NCBI GenBank assembly: GCA_026419775.2
Contig: JAOPGA020001346.1
Span: forward strand, 1-64,000
Length of the DNA: 64,000 nt
DNA from: Acrasis kona
Lineage: Eukaryota; Heterolobosea; Eutetramitea; Acrasida; Acrasidae
Direction: 5' to 3'
The translations under genes and the position numbers were made by a program. Below the pieces are notes generated by a model that worked only from the letters and a program-made list of their open reading frames with translations, was not told the origin of the DNA and did no database searches. Shown here one piece after another: positions 20,342 to 29,564 of the stretch (position 1 is the first letter of the stretch; the number at the start of each line of letters is the position of its first letter).

Positions 20342-23300
20342 ATGCCGTTGTTTTTTGGAAGGAGGCACACAGGATCAAATAACCACAGCAAACTAAAGTT
20401 ATCTTCAGATAACCCCATTTACGAAACCCCTCGAACTTCGTCCGTGCACCCTGAATCAACAGTGTCACGAACAGAATCTAGCGCACACTTTAGACAACAA
20501 GATATTGATAGTCTACCATCCGTTACCCAGGGTGTTACTTGCAAATCTAACTTTAGAGAAATAAACAACAATGATCGTTACTTTACCGACATTAAGCTAA
20601 CTAAATTTGAAAATACCAAAATTTGGTTTAGTAAGGGCACACAAGTGCTCAATTTTGGCTCTCTTGACAAATCCTCATATTGTACGTACTCCATTACTTT
20701 TTCTGACAAATGATTTAAAAGTGAGGGTATTTCTGGCTGACATTCGTAATCTTGAAGTTGTTGGAACAAGCAAAGATGTTGATGGATCGACGCCCACAAT
20801 TAATTATCAGGTCAGGACAGCAAATGATAACATTGTACTTTCAGCGGATGACTTTTCTGCTGACATTAAAGGAGACATTCAACAACCAAAATACGGGTAA
20901 TATAAAAAATAAATCAATACTAAACTCTCCTACTAGAAATGATGCAGTTCCTAATCGTGGAAGATCCATTTACAAAATAGCTTATGAAAGTAACACATTA
21001 CTCTTTTACTTTGAGTCAGAATCTACTGAAAGAGAGTTCATTAGAGCGTTGCGCTTCATCACTGAACGTGAACAATTAAGAAGTAGCCTGGACTCAACTC
21101 ACGTGTAAGAACTTCAAACAAACACACTTATCATTTTTAGTATGCTACTAAAAAAGTGGTTGATAGCTGACGTGAATAATGATGAAAAAGTTGATTTTGG
21201 AGAGTTCCGTGGCTTGTGCAAGAATTTAAATTTAAAACTAAAGAAGAGCTACTTACAGAATGAATTTAACGTACATACTTCTAATGCTTTTAATGTGCTA
21301 ATGATGAATAGACTTTTGATGCTGACAAGAACGGAACCATAGACTTTGAGGAATTCGTTACATTCTTTCAAAGCGTACTCAAAAGAGAAGAAGTGGATCG
21401 GATCTTTGTAAAGTACTCAAGTGCAAAGACACACAGTATGGATGCGGTTCTTTTGACTCTATTCCTTCATCAAGAACAACAGGTATGATTACAATTCTAA
21501 AAATAGCTCCCAACATGAACAGGAAACAAATGTGACTCTTAGTGAGTGCGAACAGTTTTTGAAACAATTAAGCCAACTCAACGAATACAATCGACAACGG
21601 TTAGCGCTTTCATGCGGATCACCAACAAATGCAGTATATAGCAACTTCGAACCCACCACAAGTACTTTTCAGATGAACCAGTATCTATTCACAAGGTTCA
21701 TGTTCAGTAACTTGAACAATGTTGTAGAACCAAGCATATACAAGCACCGGTAAGTGAAAATTGATTTTCATTCCTTCCAACTAACTTTAAAGTGGTGATG
21801 ATGGATACATGGATCAACCACTCTCACATTATTGGATTGCAAGTTCACACAATACATACTTGACGGGTCATCAATTAAAAGGAGCGAGTCATGTTGAAAT
21901 GTACAGAGCAGTATTACACCAAAACTGTAGATGCGTGGAACGTAAGTAGAGTAGCGCAGAATCAAAAATGCTTACATTACGTAGTTGACTGCTGGGATGG
22001 ACCCAACGGAGAACCCATCATCTTTCACGTAAGATACTTTTAAACAGATCATTTAACAACTAAAAAGGGATACACGTTGACCAGTAAAATCCTATTCAAG
22101 GACGTCGTTGCTTGCATCAATGAGTGTGCATTCTCTCGCGATAATGACTATCCAGTAAGCATTACCCATTCATCATTTTTCACACACGATAGATCATATT
22201 ATCGTTGGAAGTACATTGCAGTTTACCTCAACAAACAAAGATGGCTCAATACTTTGATGAGATATTTGGAGAACGATTAGTGAGAGGTCCAGAACAGATA
22301 TGTAACGGAAATACTTTAAAGAGTCCCAATCAATTATTAGGGAAGGTAAATCATTTTCATCATCAACATCTCACAACCACTCAAATAGATCATACTAAAG
22401 GGAATTAGAGAAGATCAGCACGTGACACCAAGTGAGTTGTTACACAAGGACTCTGCTACCCAACTAGTCATACTACAAGAAGAAAAAGAAAGAGCGGGTA
22501 ATTCATCACTTTTTACATTTTTTTCACATTCGTGCAGAGGCTGATTTACTTCGTGGAGTTGACCAAGCAGTGCATGGACAGTACGTTGAGCAGAACAAAG
22601 AAAAGAGAGTAGCGAAGGCTCTATCGGACATGATTTCTCTGTCTATCGTTCCATTCAAAGGGTTTGATACTACATTAAAGTGTTGGGAGATGCATAATTA
22701 CAGCGAAAGTAGTTTAGAGACGTTGTACAAGAAGCAAGCTGATAAAGTTGTTGAATTTAATAAAAATCACATGACGCGTATCTATCCTAAAGGTACACGT
22801 TTTGGTTCTTCAAACTTTAGTCCTACTCCTAGTTGGAATACTGGCTGTCAAATTGTTTCTTTAAATTATCAAACTGCTCAGGATCATGACATGAGGTATC
22901 ACAACATTCGGTTCGAAGAGAATGGTGGTTGTGGGTACTTGTTAAAACCTGAAGTGATGTGTGAACAGGGAAAGGGAGCCTTCTTTAATCCTACATTGTC
23001 TTTGCAATTACAACCAACTCATGAGTTGGTGATTGAGATTGTCTCTGCTGAACTTTTACCGAAGCCTAAAGAAAATGAAAAGGGAAATGTAATTGATCCG
23101 TACGTCTACATGGAGATGGTTGGCATTAAGCATGACGAAAAGATACAAAAGACAAAAACGGTCTGGAACAATGGTCTACATCCTGTTTATTCTGAAAGTT
23201 TTTCTTTTACGATTCATTGTTTACAATTGGCATATCTTCGGTTGTCAGTGTTTGACAAACAAACTGTGACCAAGGATATTTTCATCTGCGAGAACTATCT

Positions 23301-23412
23301 GCCATTAAGAGCAATTAGAAATGGTTACAGAAGCGTTGACATGAGGAATAAGAGCTCTCAGATTATAGATTGTTGCAAGCTGTTAGTGAAAGTGCATCTC
23401 AAAGAATTGTAA
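20342..23412 (+). CDS. phosphoinositide-specific phospholipase C, delta type
   Basis: Cleaves PIP2 into IP3 and diacylglycerol at the membrane. Twelve exons are needed: 20342-20681, 20722-20896, 20937-21104, 21141-21270, 21312-21482, 21523-21749, 21793-21941, 21985-22028, 22068-22154, 22193-22345, 22389-22497, 22538-23412. The introns are 36-43 nt and the product is 875 residues. Order: PH domain (about 60-225), EF-hands with loops [12 protein letters not shown] and [13 protein letters not shown] box (about 408-545), Y box (about 600-715) and C2. All X-box catalytic residues are present: [24 protein letters not shown] and LSLEVHCS. In the last motif the usual Asn is Val, but the calcium-binding Glu is kept. 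The Y box has [13 protein letters not shown] and [10 protein letters not shown]. Confidence 0.95.
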
Positions 23413-23424
23413 TGAATAAAAACA

Positions 23425-24669
23425 TCAAGAAGAGTTTAATTTTTTAGTTTCATCAAAGTGAACTTTGGGATGCTGTATTGTGAATGTCACTCTTTTCTTA
23501 TCACATTTATTCAAAGGCACCACTCGCCCAGATGTTGTAACCACGACCTTGTGTGATTTTTCCTTGCCTTGATCATTTGTAACGTGAACGGAGCGAAGTA
23601 GGTCAGGCTCTGACCTGTCAGTGAAATGATTCAGTACCAAAGAGTCGAACAAGCTGACTTTTTTTGATTGTTCTGTACTTGTAGTGGATTGGCTCATGGA
23701 GTCAGTCAACAATTGATCCCGGCAGTCCTCAAAGTCTTCTCCATCTGACTCAACATCTTGTATATTTGAATCGTTCACAAAATCGTTCATGAATATACTG
23801 GAGCTAAGAGCCGGAACTTTGTCTTCATCATCATCCTGAATTGTTTCTTCGGTGGGTTGGTTGACTTGATCTTGATTTATTTCGATTTCTTGTTCCGGAT
23901 GACCGAACATACTTTTTACATATTTGATACCATCAAAATCTTCAGAAGAGTTATGACATTTATCAACAATATCAAGTAGATCATAGCATAAATGTTTTCT
24001 GTGCTCTACATTAGCGTCAATCCATGATTTGATCCAAGAAAAAGCGTTAGATCTTTCTTTTATTTTATCTCGTCCGTTCGAGAACGAAACCAAAAAGTAC
24101 CCGAGTGTAAGCGAGTCGAGGCGTTGGACGAGGTCGAATTTTACATCATGTATTTTATCGCTAACTTCTAACCTTGCGAAGCATTTTTGAATCGAATGGA
24201 GGATAATGTGGGAATTGTGTTCGGCAATCCATAGCAAGCATGAGATCATCGTGTCTGTAGTAACATCGGCTTCGTTTGAAATAAAGTCAGCCAATAACGT
24301 AAGCCTACTTTGCATTTGGTACCGTGTACAAAGATTTAAAGCGTCGACTATCTGGTCGTTGTGATCCGTTAAAGTGAGTACACCGGTATAGGCCGAGCGA
24401 AGAAGATTGTACATTGTTGGTTCGTGATTCGATTTAATGTCCATAATAAAATGATTATTATTAATTATGTCATTTTTTGGTATTGTCTCCACTGATATAA
24501 TGGACTCGGCAATAAATCGATGTAACAAAACATCCTTCCCAGATAATTTAAATGTGATCTTGAAGTCAGGGTAAAATTTTTGGTCGTCGAAAGCATTTGC
24601 GATGATACTGTTGTTGGGTTGTGCTGCAGATGATGGATTGGCAATCCCTATTGGATGGGTAGATTTCAT
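23425..24669 (-). CDS. BTB/POZ and BACK-like domain protein
   Basis: Single exon, 414 residues. The BTB fold lies at about 32-130 (FYPDFKITFKLSGKDVLLHR, then LLRSAYTGVLTLTD), followed by a helical BACK-like region (about 140-260). The C-terminal third is acidic and Ser/Gln-rich, without a known domain, and ends with a basic segment (VTFTIQHPKVHFDETKK). Such proteins usually dimerise and can act as cullin-3 adaptors. No Kelch or MATH repeat is seen. It ends 13 bp from the convergent PLC gene, and its start lies only 21-42 bp from the divergent frame downstream. Confidence 0.75.
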   Translation of the reverse strand: MKSTHPIGIANPSSAAQPNNSIIANAFDDQKFYPDFKITFKLSGKDVLLHRFIAESIISVETIPKNDIINNNHFIMDIKSNHEPTMYNLLRSAYTGVLTLTDHNDQIVDALNLCTRYQMQSRLTLLADFISNEADVTTDTMISCLLWIAEHNSHIILHSIQKCFARLEVSDKIHDVKFDLVQRLDSLTLGYFLVSFSNGRDKIKERSNAFSWIKSWIDANVEHRKHLCYDLLDIVDKCHNSSEDFDGIKYVKSMFGHPEQEIEINQDQVNQPTEETIQDDDEDKVPALSSSIFMNDFVNDSNIQDVESDGEDFEDCRDQLLTDSMSQSTTSTEQSKKVSLFDSLVLNHFTDRSEPDLLRSVHVTNDQGKEKSHKVVVTTSGRVVPLNKCDKKRVTFTIQHPKVHFDETKKLNSS

Positions 24670-24711
24670 ATTGTTTATGGTTGACCTCAGGTGAGTCTTT
24701 TTGAAACATGT

Positions 24712-25050
24712 ATGTTTGAGAAGAAGTACCTTTTATGTTTTATGCACACGAATTCGATTCCAAATGCCTGTATCTTGAATATTGGCGACGATTCTCGTTT
24801 GCCTTACAATCAAGATAATTTTAGTCTCCATGTTAAAATAGCTCAAAACAAGATGACGTCGATAGTGTGCAGGATCTGCTGCAAGCAACCAATAAATTCG
24901 GATAAGCTACACATTCATTGTTGGAAGCACAAGTCCCTGTTGGAATATTGTGAGAGGTGTTCAAGAGTAGATCCCTGTTACTTCGCTCCTAATAATAGTG
25001 TTACCGTAGAGATGCCCCAAATTTACATGGAAACCATACATAGGACCTAA
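24712..25050 (+). CDS. small Cys/His-rich hypothetical protein
   Basis: About 112 residues from the ATG at 24712; the frame is open a little further upstream, so an earlier exon is possible. The second half is rich in Cys and His: CRICCKQPI, LHIHCWKHK, EYCERCSRVDPC. This spacing looks like a small zinc-binding domain, but I cannot match it to a named family. The gene starts about 42 bp from the divergent BTB gene. Confidence is moderate because it is short and the start is uncertain. Confidence 0.45.
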   Translation: MFEKKYLLCFMHTNSIPNACILNIGDDSRLPYNQDNFSLHVKIAQNKMTSIVCRICCKQPINSDKLHIHCWKHKSLLEYCERCSRVDPCYFAPNNSVTVEMPQIYMETIHRT

Positions 25051-25475
25051 ATAGATTGTTAAGCATGTGATATATATAATATAATGTACAAAATTTTGAC
25101 TAAAATCATTTTGTGTACATTTATATTCCCTCAGTAGCACTTGCACGTAATAATGCAAGTGTTATCACGACCCATCATGACTTTGACACTCAATCAGGCT
25201 AAAGACTCCCAAATCTTGGCGGTAGCATTGACTTGTACCATTTCTTATTATCACCATCATATTGTGATGGCTCGCTACATTTTCCCCTTCTTTCTAATAG
25301 AAAAGTGTAGCAAATCATTGAAGAATTTTTATCTCCACTAATGTAATACTATAAAATTAGACACAACCAATAAACAACAGGAGCTAAAGTGTATTTTTAT
25401 ATGTTTATGTTATTATATTTATGATGCTTTACAGTTTTTAAATCCGAACATAAGGAAGTCAATTCCTATAGTATT
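25051..25475. other. intergenic with three consecutive hairpins
   Basis: No convincing coding frame. Between 25138 and 25315 there are three successive inverted repeats: cacttgca/tgcaagtg with an 8 nt loop; ccatca/tgatgg with a 5 nt loop (about 25255-25271); and gctacattttc paired with gaaaagtgtagc, with one bulge (about 25275-25314). They may fold into a structured RNA or act as transcript ends. I could not match them to a known RNA family. Confidence 0.35.
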
Positions 25476-26000
25476 CTATGGTTCATCAAGTAAATACGAA
25501 CTACAAGTAATCGTATCTGGCAGGGAGCGCGATCTGAAGTGGTCTAAATGTTGTGGTAGTTGTACTTCGGCTCCTACAGGACTCCGCATTCTATGTTTTA
25601 GTTGGTTCCGGTCTAGTGCAAGGCAAAAACTTGGAACAACTGTTATTTCGAGTCTTTCCGACATTTGTTGTGCCCCGTTCCCATCCAACTGAAAGTTTTT
25701 AACATCACACCTTGATAACTCTATTTGTATATGATCGCTGTTGTTAAGTTTGGTTACGACTCTAGCTATCCGGCCATGTAAAGATGGATCAACACCACCA
25801 TGTATTTCTAGATCTTCTGGAACCACTACAAGAACAAAGTCACCAGGCTCTATAAGCTTAGAGGTCAAACTATTTTGAACAAACAAGTTTTCATTGACTA
25901 CAGGTGTTCGTATTTTAGTCTTAAGCCGGTTGTTATTTATGTCCGATGGAATCTTATTGCTGCTAAGCTTCATGAACATGTGAGACCGCTTGTACGACAT
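25476..26000 (-). CDS. hypothetical protein with a KOW-like segment
   Basis: Single exon, 174 residues, not recognised. Residues about 52-85 (EPGDFVLVVVPEDLEIHGG, then LHGRIARVV) look like a small beta-barrel of KOW/SH3 type, as found in proteins that bind RNA or ribosomes. This resemblance is weak. The N-terminus is basic, and the C-terminal part is His/Arg/Leu-rich. Codon use looks normal. It lies close to the inverted-repeat element at 26257. Confidence 0.5.
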   Translation of the reverse strand: MSYKRSHMFMKLSSNKIPSDINNNRLKTKIRTPVVNENLFVQNSLTSKLIEPGDFVLVVVPEDLEIHGGVDPSLHGRIARVVTKLNNSDHIQIELSRCDVKNFQLDGNGAQQMSERLEITVVPSFCLALDRNQLKHRMRSPVGAEVQLPQHLDHFRSRSLPDTITCSSYLLDEP

Positions 26001-26049
26001 GTATGTGACTGTTATAAGTGAAAATACACAAGGAATCTACATTCCAGAA

Positions 26050-26256
26050 TCATAAAGAACACAAACGGGATCCATCGATATATATGGGTAAAAATCGTAT
26101 TAATTGTAAGGCATCGGAACGACTATGTACAAAAATGTGGATATTGAATGGATCTTTTTGACCGGACAAATTAATAAAATCTGACGTCTCACATTTTGAT
26201 TGTTTTCTCCCAAAAGGATTCGATAATGGACGACTTAAAATGCAGGGTAATTTTGC
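26050..26256 (-). pseudogene. coding-like relic interrupted by the inverted-repeat element
   Basis: A minus-strand open frame of about 69 codons ends at a stop near 26050. It is open right up to the boundary of the inverted-repeat element. On the far side of the element, about 27562-27680 (minus), another open stretch meets the same repeated flank (gcaaaattaccc versus gcaaaaattaccc) in the same frame. The simplest reading is that one older open frame was split by insertion. The product is not recognised (LSRPLSNPFGRKQSKCET). It could be a host gene or an older repeat. Confidence 0.4.
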
Positions 26257-26431
26257 AAGTACTATAATCTTCAAGTCACAATATGATTTTCAAGCGACAA
26301 TAATGATTTTCAAGCGACAATTTAATACTCAACCGACAATAATAAATTTCATAGGTTATATTTAGATATGATATTGTTGAAGGAGAAAACAGTAGTGTCA
26401 ACAGGAGCATCATCAGGACATGAAGGACTTT
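26257..26431 (+). repeat. left terminal inverted repeat
   Basis: Left arm of the element. It starts about ctataatcttcaagtcac and contains about three copies of the gattttcaagcgacaataat-type unit, then actcaaccgacaataataaa, and a conserved inner block around 26379-26415. Confidence 0.8.
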
Positions 26432-26438
26432 ACGATAG

Positions 26439-27317
26439 TCGTTAAGGATACACGCGCCATATTATTATTATAAAGAATCTGCAGACCACTTTAATCTTGG
26501 TTACCCAAAGCAGTCTGGCAATGTGGAAGAAGAGCAAGACACTTTTGCAGTAGTCAACCCAAACAGAGAACTGATTAGTGTTGGAGCTCGTAAGCATGGC
26601 AAGCGCGGAAGGAAAAGGAAAGTGCATCCACGACCAGACCAAGAGCATTTTGATGTAATTGAAGGAGGCACACCCCCTTCCCTTCCTGTGATTTCAGCTC
26701 GACTCGTGTATGCTGATAACTCCAGAACCGTTGAAGATATCACAGACAGCACACTACAAATAGAGTTTGAAGATGCGAGCCACAAAGTTGTTAACCCCTC
26801 GAAGGAGGCCGTTAAAACATTTTTTGCTGAGAATGCTTTAATGAACGTGGCGTGTCCAAAAAACAAATCAACCAAGAAACCCATTTCAAGCTGCATTCGG
26901 ATTGTCGGAGAAAGCATCTTCCGCTATGATGTAGAAAAGAAGTGGGGCAAAAGAGCAATTGGTAAAACATTCAAAGAGTCTTTGTTAGAGCTGTTGCAAG
27001 TGATAATTCTGAAGTTTGACCCAGAGCCAAAGAACGACGGAATTGATGTAGAACCATCGGACGATGATATTGGCTTTGGAGGAGCTGACAATTACGACGA
27101 TGACTTTCAAGGACCTGACGACTACATGGATAAGGACTCTCAACCAGGTAACAATCAACACGATACGTTTGAATCTGACTTGGAGAGTATTATGAATGAT
27201 AATCCTATTGAACCAAGTGCAAAAAGAGTACGTGTAACCTTTGAGAGTGACGGGTCGTTCATGTTTGAGGGCGAAGAAATCTTTGAGTACAACATTGGTT
27301 CTGGATTGGATGAATAA
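26439..27317 (+). CDS. cargo ORF of the inverted-repeat element, unknown function
   Basis: The frame is open from 26439 to a stop at 27317 (up to about 292 codons) and lies wholly between the two repeats. No ATG starts it in frame early; the likely options are a short first exon from the ATG at 26420 inside the left repeat, or a non-ATG frame. The protein has a basic nuclear-localisation-like stretch near its start (KHGKRGRKRKVHPR), a middle helical region (KAVKTFFAENALM-like), and a strongly acidic tail (DDDIGFGGADNYDDDF). No DDE transposase motif or zinc finger is evident. It could be a DNA-binding accessory protein or a captured host segment. Confidence 0.5.
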   Translation, partial: SLRIHAPYYYYKESADHFNLGYPKQSGNVEEEQDTFAVVNPNRELISVGARKHGKRGRKRKVHPRPDQEHFDVIEGGTPPSLPVISARLVYADNSRTVEDITDSTLQIEFEDASHKVVNPSKEAVKTFFAENALMNVACPKNKSTKKPISSCIRIVGESIFRYDVEKKWGKRAIGKTFKESLLELLQVIILKFDPEPKNDGIDVEPSDDDIGFGGADNYDDDFQGPDDYMDKDSQPGNNQHDTFESDLESIMNDNPIEPSAKRVRVTFESDGSFMFEGEEIFEYNIGSGLDE

Positions 27318-27366
27318 TAAAAATACATTAATTAATTTATCCTTTTTCTATAGTGCGTATTTAATG

Positions 27367-27561
27367 AAAGTCCATCGTGTCCCCATGATGCTCCTGTTGA
27401 CACTACTGTTTTCTCCTTCAACAGTATCGTATCTATATATAACCAATGATATTTATTATTGTCGGTTGAGTATTAAATTGTCGTTTGAAAATCATTATTG
27501 TCACTTGAAAATTATTACGCCTATTGAAAATCATATTGCGACTTGAAAATCACTGAATTCC
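27367..27561 (-). repeat. right terminal inverted repeat
   Basis: Right arm, inverted relative to the left arm. It carries about four or five copies of the 20 bp unit, against three on the left, which accounts for its greater length. The inner 36 bp block (complement of 27385-27420) is identical to the left arm. Confidence 0.8.
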
Positions 27562-28208
27562 GGGTAATTTTTGCCTACGATCGACGGACAATCCTATGAA
27601 ATTATTCAGACAGCTACCAAGAAAAATTTTCAAATCATCTAATCACCTTAACTCAGTTTGGCACGATAGGTTTGTGCGATTGTCCGGGCAAGTTTATTTG
27701 GTTGGAAGTTATGTCGGAAATGGTTACCGGTTATACCGTCGTGATTAAAAAGTTACTGGTATTATAGTATTAATAGTGTATTGTCTTCTCACAAGATAGA
27801 GAAACGGAAGCAGCATAACTGACTTTTATCTCAATCTAGAGAAAGTGGATTATAACATTTCTAAATTGTCTGATTGTAACGATTTGAGTCTGAACAGCTT
27901 ATCAGTCTATGCAATAATCAAGCTCAATCACTAGTCAGTGAATTAAACTGGCGACAAGTTAGTGCCGAATATAACAAATATTCCAAGGACAAAGACGCCA
28001 GCCCTTTCAAGTTAAAGTTATTGTATAATTGTCTAAGAGGTGAAGACATCCTTTTGACTTATTGTACCGAGACATGCGCAAGTCAAATTGCCTGAAAATT
28101 ATATTGGTAGAGGATACACAAATCCAACATACTTCTTTGCATCTTGTTGCCGATTGACAGAACAAACAACGGGAATCTTACGCAACATTATCTAATAAAA
28201 AATAAAAT
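27562..28208. other. intergenic with a SANT/Myb-like coding relic
   Basis: About 650 bp without an intact gene. On the plus strand about 27880-28095 is open but has no start codon. It reads like the SANT/Myb-type domain often found in transposon-linked proteins: SELNWRQVSAEYNKYSKDK followed by FKLKLLYNCLRGED. The minus strand beside the element (27562-27680) is the partner of the interrupted frame at 26050. Both look like remains of older insertions rather than working genes. Confidence 0.35.
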
Positions 28209-29342
28209 TTAATTATACACGTTATTTCCTTCTGACTGGTCGTTAGGTAACACGATTGCATCTTGATAAAAGGGCAGATGAGCGATAAATTTGGGTTCGA
28301 AGTGCATCGTCTTCAGCTGACGACCTAAATTGCTTGCGTCGCCGATAGAGATTGAATCTACCTGATTGTCGAAGTTCCTAAATTGGATGTTTTTGATGTT
28401 AGTGTGAATATGCACCATTGTACTTTGTGCATCGCCGGACGAGGGACCGGTGACTCTCAAAGTAGTATAATTAGAATCTCTCAGGGTCAGAACACCACTC
28501 AATCCGAGTCCCTTAATAATTTGCCAACTGCTATTAAAATATTCTCCCCAAGATGACCTCTTTTCTTCGCTAATCTTTCCGCTTAGGATCTTTTGGTTAT
28601 TGTTATCTTTGAATGCAAAAGTAAATTCCTTTCCGTTATTCGAGAAGGTGGCTTGATTTTTTTTGGTTAGGTCGATTTGGTTTAGGTTCAATAACTCGTT
28701 GTTCAACTTTAAATTGTAGTTGCTTGAGGGAGTTGCGTAGTTGTATAATAAATACATTCTTGACTCTTCAGGTAACTTTCCGAAAAGAGAGAACACCAAG
28801 GTAGCTGGGTTGCCGTCGTGCTCTATGGCCATCCTTGAACCTAGTTTATTTGAGGTAACATGAATGTAAACTTGAAGTTTGTGGAAGCTACCAGCCGTTG
28901 TATTCTTATGATTAAAAGTCCAAATTGATACAATTCCTTTCTGTGAGGGATGTATTCTAATTGGTGAATAGTTGGATTGGCTTAGTAACTCCTTGAGACT
29001 TTCGTAGCTAGCCTCACCAAAGATAACTGTTCCCTCGGAGTCGTATGTATGGAAAACACTCTCTTTGGGGGATTGAAGGTAGTTGATGTACTTTTCTGTC
29101 TTATCCCAAAAGCCCATCTTGGGATCATCTAGTACTGGCGCGTCCGATTGCAGTCTGTTGAAGGCCGATAGTTGGACTTGTTTGAACTTCTCGAACTGTT
29201 GGGCTTCAGCGACCTCATTAACCTCCTTGCTCGATCTAGATAAAGTTCTAGCCTTCTTGCTGATAGGAAAGTCGTTAAAAATGTCACAGTGAACAACGAA
29301 GACCAAGCATAGAATAACGAAGGCTACGGGTGCCACCTTCAT
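28209..29342 (-). CDS. secreted hypothetical protein
   Basis: Single exon, 377 residues. A clear signal peptide (MKVAPVAFVILCLVFVVHC, cut after about residue 19) sends it into the secretory pathway. The rest is soluble, with potential N-glycosylation sites (NTT, NSS, NYT) and many beta-strand-like segments, but no enzyme motif or domain that I can name. It has no membrane anchor and no KDEL signal, so it may be secreted or vacuolar. The stop is followed by a TTATT-rich tail on the minus strand. Confidence 0.75.
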   Translation of the reverse strand: MKVAPVAFVILCLVFVVHCDIFNDFPISKKARTLSRSSKEVNEVAEAQQFEKFKQVQLSAFNRLQSDAPVLDDPKMGFWDKTEKYINYLQSPKESVFHTYDSEGTVIFGEASYESLKELLSQSNYSPIRIHPSQKGIVSIWTFNHKNTTAGSFHKLQVYIHVTSNKLGSRMAIEHDGNPATLVFSLFGKLPEESRMYLLYNYATPSSNYNLKLNNELLNLNQIDLTKKNQATFSNNGKEFTFAFKDNNNQKILSGKISEEKRSSWGEYFNSSWQIIKGLGLSGVLTLRDSNYTTLRVTGPSSGDAQSTMVHIHTNIKNIQFRNFDNQVDSISIGDASNLGRQLKTMHFEPKFIAHLPFYQDAIVLPNDQSEGNNVYN

Positions 29343-29564
29343 TTTGGAGTTTACAGCTTGTCAACTTGAAAATCTCCAGATTAGTAAAGAGTCAGCAGAG
29401 AGATATTGGTTGAATGTTATAATTAAACGCGACAATATCTAGGCATCACTATGATTAAATATTCAGCAACATATCGAGAATATTGCATAATTATTCTCAT
29501 ATCCATAATAAAAGCTAATAACTTAACCTTGCGCTAAACTAGTCAAAGAATGTCGACAAATTGA

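Larger units (their letters stand above)
26257..27561. mobile_element. 1.3 kb element with long terminal inverted repeats and a cargo ORF
   Basis: The first about 175 bp (26257-26431) return in inverted form at about 27367-27561. The inner parts share an exact 36 bp match (tgaaggagaaaacagtag... on the left), and most of the rest matches with few differences. The outer part contains a tandem unit of about 20 bp, gattttcaagcgacaataat, with one more copy on the right than the left. Near-identical direct repeats, gggtaattttgc at 26245 and gggtaatttttgc at 27562, flank the element and look like a target-site duplication of about 9-12 bp. Long inverted repeats with 9-11 bp duplications recall Mutator-like or foldback DNA transposons. 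The single ORF is not a recognisable transposase, so the element is probably non-autonomous. Confidence 0.8.

Noticed and set aside
25141-25341. Small plus-strand ORF of 66 codons
   Set aside because: Weak composition, no homology sense, and it overlaps a series of hairpins.
28209-29342. A named enzyme family for the secreted protein
   Set aside because: Only the signal peptide and glycosylation sites can be supported; no catalytic motif matched.
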